A stretch of DNA of 64,000 nucleotides from Solea solea (taxonomy: Eukaryota; Chordata; Actinopteri; Pleuronectiformes; Soleidae), in assembly GCF_958295425.1 (NCBI RefSeq), contig NC_081143.1:11598094-11662093 (forward strand). Reading direction: 5' to 3'. Under the pieces are notes generated by a model. That model did not search any database and was not told where the DNA came from. It saw only the letters and a list, made by a program, of their open reading frames with translations. Positions 55,331 to 64,000 of this stretch are shown here, piece after piece. The number at the start of each line of letters is the position of its first letter. Position 1 is the first letter of the stretch. The position numbers and the translations under genes were made by a program.

Positions 55331-57725
55331 AAAAATAAATACAAATAAGACGACAATCAAGTTTACTAACCATCTTCAGCCAACATTAAGTTTAATTACT
55401 CACATATTCTTATAACCAGGCCTGGTATACAGTATTAATAACCATAACGTACGATAAGACACAAAGTAGGCGCCTGCTCGCCAGAATCTGCGCTGATGCC
55501 TTACTGTTCACATGTCAGGCACAGTCTCAGTTCTCCTCGGATCTGAGCTGTCATCGACTTTACACTTCACTGACTCCCGGGGTTCCATCAAAGGTCATCT
55601 CACCTGATAATCAAAAATCTCCGTAACAGAGAGGAGGGAGTGACAGAAGTACAGCAGTGTCCTGTGACCTCGCCGTTGAGATGTGAAGGAGACACCTGAG
55701 TGTCTGTGTGCTTTTTACGCACAGGAAGAAGCTGCAGTCCTGTCAAAATGACGGACAGCTAGTCTGCAGACACGTGGGTGAAGGGTAGGGATGCACTGAT
55801 CTCATGTCAGGCTCTACTGGCTGTAAAAGCATATCCTGAAAACACGGGTTTGACATATAACTGCAGGTCATTTATTGATCCACTCCACATCTGATTCCAT
55901 GCGTTTTGTCCTCCACAGGAGGTTTACGGTATGTCCCGTTTGATCTGTTTATTGGTTTACTTGCCCCACAGCCACACATCCATCACCATACACTGGAGCT
56001 ATCAGACACATTTTTGAAATCATCAAAATTCTATAATGTGTTGGATGGATATCGATTTTGGGGTCTGGTCATGTCCCTAACAATCATCATCACGGAAAAA
56101 GCAATACAAAATGAGTTAATATCGGATTAACAGGACAGATAACAGTGCTCACACTGACCTCAAGTGGACTAACTAGGTGCCTTATCAGCTGATGTTACGT
56201 CACCACCTAACATCAGGTGACAGTTCTGAGGAATATGTCGGCGAAGATACCAGCCGACACTTGTTAACAAAGGTAAAGGAAAACTTCCTATTACTTTCTA
56301 GTGTTGTGGTTTCTCTGAAATTAACCGTGTGGAAATATCTTGCAGGAGTTTTGTCAACAACGTTTGTGTTGCCGACAAGAAAACCACGCTGTGCGAACTA
56401 TGTTATGTGCGTGTGGTAAAGCACAGGCCAATCGCCGCATGCATCATACGCACATAGACGTCCTCATTTGGAGCAAAACTTCCTCAAACACTCAGCTTGT
56501 GCTAAGGTAAGAACTAGCAGTATAGGCATGTTTGTAGCATCAGTCGTGCAACCTTGTTCAGTGCTGGAAATCAAATGGAATCGAGGATTTGGAGAAAATC
56601 ATGACACCACTATTGAAAACACAATTTTACTCTTGCCAACAGACATGACAAATGTGTCTGAATAAAGGGCAGAGAAGCCAGATCCTATCAGACAGAGCAC
56701 ATCACATACAGTAGCACTGCAGCAATGCATTTTGTAAATGTCAGTGCACCTAAGACAGTTATAACTAACACAAGAAAACTATAGGCTTAGCAAACTAAAC
56801 CTGTACCCATGAGAACAAGCTGATCAGAATATGCAGTAGTTTTGTATCATATCAGTTTTTTTTATCCACATGGAACTAGTGTTTTGGGAGCCTTAAAATG
56901 CAATTTTACAAACTTTCCAGAAGGAAACTGATATCTAGAAAGAAAATGCTGTCTAACAGTGAGATAACACAGCAAAAATATTCATAAAATATTATACATT
57001 TAAGCATAATCAGCTTATATTAAGTGTCTTTAGGTGATTTTGTTGTGTCCCCGCTGGCAGCCAGCAGGGGGACAGTCAGCTGAGGCATTGCTGACAATAT
57101 GTCAGTACCCCATACAACCACTGTTGGCCTCTTATTACAAGTTCCTTGTAATAAACTGCAATTAACAATTTTATAAGACCGTATGATGCTTATAAACACA
57201 AATGAGTGTTAATAAAAGCATAACTATCACATGTACTATAGTTTGTAAGCCACCATTGGGTAATTTTTTGTTATTTCCAAAAGGTATGTATAACTATTAT
57301 GAACATTAATAAGATGTTTTTTTTATAACAATGAGACTGGTTAAACTCTTAACACCTTAGACTGAGTAGATGCTAAAGTGCATTGGTAACTGTTAATAAA
57401 GGATGTATTAGCCTTCGTAATACATTAATATTAACCTCCTATATTCTAATAACTGTCTCACTGTGTTGTCATGAATATCTTATGAGGGAATAAAAAAGGT
57501 TTTCTATATTATTATCGCTCTTTTGTCATGTTTCAGATTCATATGGTGTTATAAAACATGATACAATTATAGTGCATATAATGTTGCTAATAAGAAATCC
57601 AAAATATTTATTACAATATTAATTACCCCTTAAATGGTGTGATGATTCTACTTAAGGTAATGTGTCAATGTTGTGTTTAAATGTATGAAGCTCACCCGTA
57701 TACCTGCTTGATATTGGACATATCT

Positions 57726-58010
57726 AATCAGACAATCAAGTGGCAGCCGCTTACTGACACTGTTTGGGTTGTTGTTCAAACCAAACACTGATGTTGCCAG
57801 ACGGACCGATTTGAGTATCTCAGGAACTGCTCTTCTCCTGGGATTTTCCGTCACCGCAGTCAAGATATTTTACAGACAACAGCAAGAAAAAACAAGAAAC
57901 AGGCAGTGGCACTTCTGTAGGCAAAAGCATCGTCTGAATAAGAAAGGTCAACGAACGGCTAGAGTGGTTGGAGCTGCGGGGAAGAAGACTGTGATTGTGA
58001 CTGTGAACAT
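57726..58010 (+). pseudogene. Tc1-like transposase N-terminal relic
   Basis: The plus-strand frame from 57769 contains DVARRTDLSISGTALLLGFS then VTAVKIFYR, matching the helix-turn-helix start of Tc1 transposases (ARRAGLSISETADLLGFS-type). It continues with HFCRQKHRLNKKGQRTARVV, the second helix-turn-helix of the family. The catalytic DDE half is absent and the frame leaves the homology at about 58005, where a SINE follows. It is a different Tc1 subfamily from the relic at 4613-5502. Confidence 0.65.
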
Positions 58011-58034
58011 CCTTGATAGTATCCTTGATACTAG

Positions 58035-58160
58035 GGCTGATGGCAGCTCAGTGGTGGAGTCATCTTTCGACTTGAAGGTTGTGGGTTCAATTCCCGGGCT
58101 CTGCAGAAAAGCAGCTTTGAGTGGTTGACAAGAGAAGTGCTGTATAAATACAGACTATCT
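58035..58160 (+). mobile_element. tRNA-headed SINE, family B, short copy
   Basis: Head 'GATGGCAGCTCAGTGGTGGA', B box GGTTCAATTCC at 58084-58094, then 'CAGCTTTGAGTGGTTGACAA' and the tail 'GCTGTATAAATACAGACTAT'. The middle of the full element is missing. It sits just after the Tc1 relic. Confidence 0.7.
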
Positions 58161-58659
58161 ATACTGCAGTATGCAGGTGGTGAGAATGTGAAGAAACAGC
58201 ATGAATTTGTGGATGTATGTTGCCTATTTCGTTGCCGCTGCTGGTGAAATTAGGAAAAGAATGTTCCATTTGTGGCCACAGTCACCATACCATGCACAAT
58301 TTTCTAAAATCTATTTTTTGAAGTGTTGTGTGAGGTTGTAAGTGGCTTTACTCTTGCCAACGGACATGATCCGAGTCATGCATATGTCACAGTCATACCA
58401 CCAGCTTGAGACATGGGCCCATGAAAACATGGCTCGCATGGCGTGAAAAGATGTTAGCCACTTAAAGAGTAACTGAGGGAGAGAGGGAGAGGAGGAGGAG
58501 GGAGGGATTGTGGGGAGCAGTGCAGGTGTGTGGTCCGGTCATAGAATCTGACACCGAGTTGCAGTTGCGTGACAAGCCTATTCATCGCTCAAAAGGGGAG
58601 GAGTCTGGAACAACAACAAGCCTTGCACTGGTTGGACAAGAGGGTGACAAAAGATTGTA

Positions 58660-58830
58660 CCAGTGATGCAAGAGTGGACTAAGAAAGCCAATGGCAACAT
58701 TTGAATGCAGTAGCTGGTGTTTGACCAAAGAGGCAGTAGATACACATATTTTTTTATCACATGTATAATTTCAATACTACTAAACTGTGAGATTTGCACC
58801 TGGATAAACCAAAAAATTACTACTAGCAAA
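58660..58830. repeat. Dispersed repeat shared with 11490-11690
   Basis: See the 11490 copy for the shared words. The two copies run in the same orientation. A short GA/GGA-rich tract lies upstream at 58478-58510. Confidence 0.5.
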
Positions 58831-59104
58831 ATACTCATATACATTGGTTTACACCTGGAAAGAAAAAAGTGGTTTAGTTACACTTTAACAAAATGTGTGT
58901 TAAAATATACACCTGCTATGACATTTTAACAATGTTTTTGTACCTTATCATGCTATTAGTCCAACTTTTCAAAATGGAAACTGAAGTCACATCATTTTGT
59001 AAACCACTCTCTACACCACAGTCTATAAAACCACTACTGCTTCCTCCACTGGTACATTCAAAGGTCTTATTTTGTGATTTCATTTTTTTTTTAAATTCCT
59101 TCCT

Positions 59105-59440
59105 TCAGATTTACCTCAGGAAAGGAAAGGAAAACATCTTTATTGTCATTTTACAACTGGTATTGCACAACGAAATGTCGAGGTCAGGTGGAGGGTTGAT
59201 CACAGCCGCTGCGACTGAGCGCGCCACCACGAGGGACCAACCTGACTGAATGTAACTGACATTCTAACATGTTTCTGGATGGTGGGAGGAAACCGGAGAG
59301 CCCCGGGGGAAACCCACGCAGACATGGGGAGAACATGCAAACTCCACACAGAAAGGTCCCAGACCAGGAACTGAAACCCAGCACCTTCTTGCTGTGAGGC
59401 AACAGTGCTAACCACTGCATCACCATGTCGCCACCTCAGT
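59105..59440 (+). repeat. LINE tail fragment followed by L2-like repeat
   Basis: 59105-59180 has 'CATCTTTATTGTCATTTTAC' and 'TGCACAACGAAATGT', like a LINE 3' end; a related piece lies near 2945. 59250-59440 has 'GGTGGGAGGAAACCGGAGAG', 'GGGAGAACATGCAAACTCCA' and 'TTGCTGTGAGGCAACAGTGC', the L2-like family order. Confidence 0.65.
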
Positions 59441-60066
59441 GACACAAACGAACCAACTGATACAGCAGTAGACCAGCAGCTCCTGTGTCCCTGTTATCTA
59501 AGAATGCAGATGTGGTGCACAGGTGTGCACAGTGCAGTCAGGGCTGAACGTGTCTCAGTATCTCATACTATCACACTTAAAAAGAGCTCAACTATCGCTC
59601 AAAATCATTATCAGCATTGGTGCCTTTAAAACCTGCTAATGTACTGACATGGAGGGAATTGTTCATTTGAAGTGACATGAATACAACATAACTGCAACAA
59701 GAGTAAGAATACTCCACCTTTTACATCTCATCCTCTAAAAAAGCCACTTTGAATCTATCAAAAATGACCATTTTAATTGCACAAGCACAGGAAGTGTAGC
59801 CACGTCTGTGTGCGTTTCCATTTACAATTCTCTCTTTCCTTCGTAGGGCATAGAAAAGGCAAACTGCTTTATTTCAAGGCATGTGAATAATTGATGGGGA
59901 ATGCTGTTGTGAAGTGGAAAGCACCTGATCGTGGCTGCTTCAGCAAGCAATGTTGACATGGTGCACCTTTTCAAGCTTCCGTCATCTGTCACAACAACAT
60001 AGAGAAAGGGGGGAAGAAAGGAAGAGGCAGACAAGGGAAAAGAAAAACAAGAGGAAATAGATGCCA

Positions 60067-60091
60067 ACCACCACCACCACCACCACCACCC
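60067..60091 (+). repeat. (CCA)n microsatellite
   Basis: About eight CCA/ACC units. Confidence 0.95.
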
Positions 60092-61122
60092 CTTTACCTA
60101 AATCAACAACTTTGTCTGGGTTCTGAAACAATTTTAACTAATATGTGAAATTAGTCAGATTGTAATACTTTAAGACAACATCATGATTCCTGGGTTCTCC
60201 AAGCAATTTTCATCTGACAATATTCTGTTTTTTTAACCTTGGGTTTTTAGATCTTTGTGTCTGGTTTTCTGTTCCTTGTTTACTGTTTTCTTTTGTATTT
60301 CTTTTCCCTTGTGTGTGTGTCCCCGTGATATTGCTCCCAGTATTTAAGGTTTTCCAGTTTGAGTTTTTCTTTATGCCTTTCCCTCCTCATGTGGATTGCT
60401 TTTGCCTTTTGTGTTTTGTTTCATTTTTTTTTTTTACCATTTGCAAACTGCCGTGACAACCTTGACAGACAACCGCTCATTTCATTTGATCTTCAGAACC
60501 CACCAGCTTTATCTTCCAGCAAAAAAAAAATTGCCAACCAACAATGTGAGATACAAAAATTAAGATGCATTTTTTTATTGACAAATCTTTGTTAACAGAT
60601 CTCAGCATGCGAATGTAGAAAAAGTTGATAGCAGATAACTTTCTGTCACAATGTCATGCCTCCTTAGCTCATTTTTTCAGCAAGCAAAATCTGTTATTAT
60701 AGAGATTTGTCTGTTACTAAACAACCTGCCTATCTGCACTCACCCTGTCAGTGTAGTTCAGTGTGCGTGATGAGAGTCTTCACAGCAATCCAGAGTGGTA
60801 CAAGCTGCTGAAGCATAGACAAAGGCCAGGGCAGAGATGTGATGAGAGGGTAAACAGGGTGGAGATGTATCGGTTGCTTTTTTTTCTTCAAAAAGTGTGA
60901 GTGAGTGTGCATTTCACTAGGATTTCCAGTGCGTGGATTAGCATGGTTACCTATACATTGACAGAATCCACAACATCTGATATAAAAATTACAACAACTG
61001 TGATGCCAAAAGGGTTGTTGAAGAGCTGTGCAAACGACTGATGCGTGTTGTTTTCAACTCCTTATGCCTTTTAAGTGATTTGGACAGACGCTAGCAGAAT
61101 CAAACACATGTATCAACAGAGG

Positions 61123-61467
61123 GGCTGCTGTGGATCAGTGGATAGAGGCAGTTGTATTCCAAACAAGTTTGGGGTTTTGATTACTTGATCCTCTGGTCGT
61201 CATGCCAATTTGTCCTTGGGCAAGACACTTAACCCCTAATTGGTCCTGGCAGTGTGTGATTTGAAGCGAATGATATGAGAGAGAAACAAACTCTGCATAG
61301 ATGTGTGTCACGACAGCCAGCATCTGCATCTGTGACATCTGTGTGTCGCATTACTACCTTCATCTTCTCTTTGATTTGCCTCTTGCTCTCATATCCCTGA
61401 CAACACTGTAGTGTGAAGCTCTTTGAGTGGTCATCAGTACTAGAAATATGAATACAAATCATTTACC
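61123..61467 (+). mobile_element. tRNA-headed SINE, family B, long diverged copy
   Basis: Head 'GCTGTGGATCAGTGGATAGA', middle 'TTGTCCTTGGGCAAGACACT' + 'TAACCCCTAATTGG', tail 'CTCTTTGAGTGGTCATCAGT' and 'ACTAGAAATATGAATACAAA'. The order matches the reverse of 42027-42262. The B box is decayed. Confidence 0.7.
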
Positions 61468-61599
61468 ATTGCAATGATTTGTTTGCCCACCTGCCCACTG
61501 ACCATCCTCACCTCCTCTAAAGACACAGTATTGAATTCACCTACTTTTACCTCATCGTAAGACCCTACAGAACAGATTAAAAAAAAAAAAAAATACATA

Positions 61600-61605
61600 T
61601 ATGTG

Positions 61606-61665
<60 letters not shown>

Positions 61666-61676
61666 CGTATATATAT
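61600..61676. repeat. (TA)n / (TG)n microsatellite
   Basis: Interrupted TA repeat after a poly(A) run (61579-61593) and a short TG run. It gives false Tyr/Ile frames. Confidence 0.95.
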
Positions 61677-62929
61677 TAAAAGTGTACTTTTCACTAGTAT
61701 TACATCTCTGTATTACCAAAATTGTGTTATTCACTTGCAATGACTATCAGAGCAGATAGGAACATTAGGAAAACACCCATATGGTCTGTGCCAGTGCGGG
61801 CACCCAGTTAAAGATGCTTTATTTTAACGTGGTCAATTCAATAGAGAACAACAGCTGTTTAATGAACTGACCTGGGGCTTTCATGCTTTTCCAATCATCA
61901 CCATCCCATTAAGGCAGTTTTAGCATTTCTTTATGCAACTAGTCTATATGTGACTCTGTATAAGTGGCAGTGTAATTGGAATTTTTATCAAGCCCATTTT
62001 AAAATCAAGGTTGACCAAAATGCAATGAAATAGCAAAATATAGAACAACACTGACCGCTGTGTACCGCTGTGTACCCTTGTGTCACTCATGCACGAAATG
62101 TGACATCACAAAGATCAAATCTGATACTTCGGTTCCTCGTTAAACTCATTGGTGAGAGAAACACACTATTTATTTTACATTATTTACATTATTTATTTCA
62201 GGGACCTCATCACAGAAAATCAAAGGCTGTAAACTGTGACATAAAAATTGGACGGTGTGTCCATCAGTGCCTCAAAGCTTTTAGGGGACCTTGTGTCCTA
62301 TTCAGGTGAGCCAACCTGCCCTTCACTCCCCCATAATTTGAAAAATGCCCACTGGTAGAAACCTGTTTTAATTTGGCTTTTTGACCAGTGGCAGTGGGAT
62401 GGAGGAAGACTATGTTCCTATTTAAATTAATCAGTAGAGAGCCATAACTTCACTTAAATGGTTGCTAGAACATAAAAAATACATATACGGAATTAGCAGT
62501 CAAATCTGATCAAATTAATCCTAAAAAGTGATCAGTGGTTTAAAATACAGTTTAACACATGTTGGGGATATTTCCACAGGGTATGCTTCCGTTACATGAG
62601 TGAAGTTTCATGAGACCAACCTCTTTCACGGCTTATAGGATTCATTCACCACTGGAAAGATGAATTTTTATTAAAAATCTGTGTAATCTATGTAGTAGAA
62701 ATGTGAAATAATATTTGACGTAAGTGCCCTCTTGGCCGAGAAAGGCAGACAATGTATTTTTGGCTCATATAGATGACAATGACTACAGATTGACTTGATT
62801 GTAGAATGATAACAACTCCCAGGCCACACCCCCTTCTTACAGAGTGAAGCAGACAGCACTAGTTGTGTAAACACACCAATCCCTGTTAGGCATTAGATGG
62901 CAAATAAATGATAGACTTACAAATTACAA

Positions 62930-63260
62930 ACATTCAGAGCAGTGCAAACTGATCGCTGATAGCCTGAAGCCTTATTTCCCAGAGTGACGTCACAGCTGTG
63001 TACGAGTACAACAGAGCGTAGTCATGTGGCATCGTGGGAACAACACTACTGTCAGGGAAGGCCATGTAGGCAATGGGGAGTTTTTCTACGGGTGGGTCTA
63101 AAAAGTGCACCAGTGGTAGGCATGTCACAAAACAAAAAAGGAAGATAGTTCTCGACTCAGGAGAAACTGAGGGAGGGAAGCACAATTATGCAAAAATACT
63201 ACCGCTATTCTCGTAATACAAAGCTAAATGCAAATCGGTGAAGTATTCCTTTAATTCAGA
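62930..63260. repeat. MITE-like dispersed repeat, one end seen
   Basis: The right edge 'GCAAATCGGTGAAGTATTCC' + 'TTTAA' is a typical end of a fish MITE. The interior has 'GAGAAACTGAGGGAGGGAAG' and 'TACTACCGCTATTCTCGTAA'. The matching left end was not found, so boundaries are loose. Confidence 0.4.
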
Positions 63261-63637
63261 GACCTGACATCTTCAACACTTAGCTTTGGCTCCTCCCTCC
63301 ACAGCACTTGAAGGGATATCAGGAAAGGGCATGATTTTCACATACTCAAATGTCATCTGATCATAAAAAAAAAAAAAAAAAATCTATCTGTTAATGCACA
63401 TTTTAATAGGCCTGTCAGCGGTGCTCTCAAAGTTGCATGCATCACCACTTTTCTGGATCCACGACACAAACACCTGAGCTTTAGGAGTGATGAAGTTAAA
63501 TGAGCTGTTCAGGCAGTGGTGTGTGATCTCCTCTCAAGCAGCCCTTTAGGGGAAGAGATGGTTGCTTTGGAATCAAATGAAAATGAGCTGCAAAGTGATG
63601 CTGCCATAGCAGTCCTGTTGGGTATAACTTTAATGGG

Positions 63638-63730
63638 AAATGGTCTGTATTTGTAGTGTTTTTTTTAATCTGAAGACCAGTCAAAAAACTCTACACTACA
63701 GTTTTGTGTCATACACCCAATCACATATTT
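63638..63730 (-). mobile_element. tRNA-headed SINE, family B, tail fragment
   Basis: 'GAAATGGTCTGTATTTGTAG' and 'CTGAAGACCAGTCAAAAAAC' match the tail part of 18437-18615. The head is absent. Confidence 0.55.
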
Positions 63731-64000
63731 AATTTATTATATTAAACATTAAATTATTATGAATGAAAATAAGCTTGTTTATTGTGCAGGGGGTTCAATT
63801 TGGAACAACTTTTTGTACATTGAGGTGGTGGAGTTTATAACAATACTATAGCCAGCGACAAGGGGCTATTGAGATGTCTTGCCTACACTTTTGAGAGCTG
63901 TCCATCTCTATTTATAGTTATTGGTCAAAAAACCATCTGACCAAGCATCAGTGTAAGATAACTTCATTAGCTCACATTTCAGAAGGGTTAAGTCTGATTT

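Noticed and set aside
57769..58128. Intact 119-codon gene
   Set aside because: Only the first 80 or so codons match a Tc1 helix-turn-helix region; the rest runs into a SINE, so it is a relic.

Overview
The window looks like nuclear DNA of a ray-finned (teleost) fish. It is AT-rich and sparse in genes. It has GT-AG introns, AATAAA signals, many di- and trinucleotide microsatellites, tRNA-headed SINEs, and decayed Tc1, L1-like and other LINE copies of kinds common in fish genomes. Nothing looks bacterial, viral or organellar: there are no operons, ribosome binding sites or CRISPR arrays.

Only three coding units are convincing. (1) On the minus strand, 27451-28071 is the first coding exon of a SorCS-family VPS10-domain receptor gene. 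It has a signal peptide, a furin-type site, the diagnostic start of the VPS10 region and a clean splice donor. The rest of the gene must lie toward or beyond base 1, so most of 1-27450 is probably its first intron, filled with repeats and perhaps some conserved non-coding DNA. (2 and 3) On the plus strand, 30898-39280 is a nearly perfect 8.4 kb DNA transposon. It is bounded by 18-bp exact terminal inverted repeats starting CACTC and carries two intact genes. The first is a 900-aa DDE-type transposase with four N-terminal C2H2 zinc fingers. The second is a four-exon gene for a 526-aa accessory protein with a PB1-like N-terminus. Candidate 5' non-coding exons, a CpG-rich upstream block, acceptors in front of both start codons and paired AATAAA signals suggest a transcription unit that makes the two proteins by alternative splicing, as plant En/Spm (CACTA) elements do. 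This element is the most interesting thing in the window.

Layout: 1-27450, putative SorCS intron 1 with a MITE, Tc1 and LINE relics, a 133-bp tandem repeat, SINEs and a three-copy MITE family; 27451-28071, SorCS exon 1; 28072-28420, its purine-rich (plus strand) upstream region; 28420-30897, microsatellites; 30898-39280, the transposon; 39281-64000, gene-poor DNA with SINEs, LINE tails, a decayed THAP-like exon, a Tc1 transposase relic and microsatellites. The transposon starts about 2.8 kb upstream of the SorCS start codon and is transcribed away from it.

Limits: repeat-family names come from recognising sequence motifs, not from a database search. Boundaries of old repeats are approximate. 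The SorCS paralogue (1 versus 3) and the transposon superfamily are judgements.
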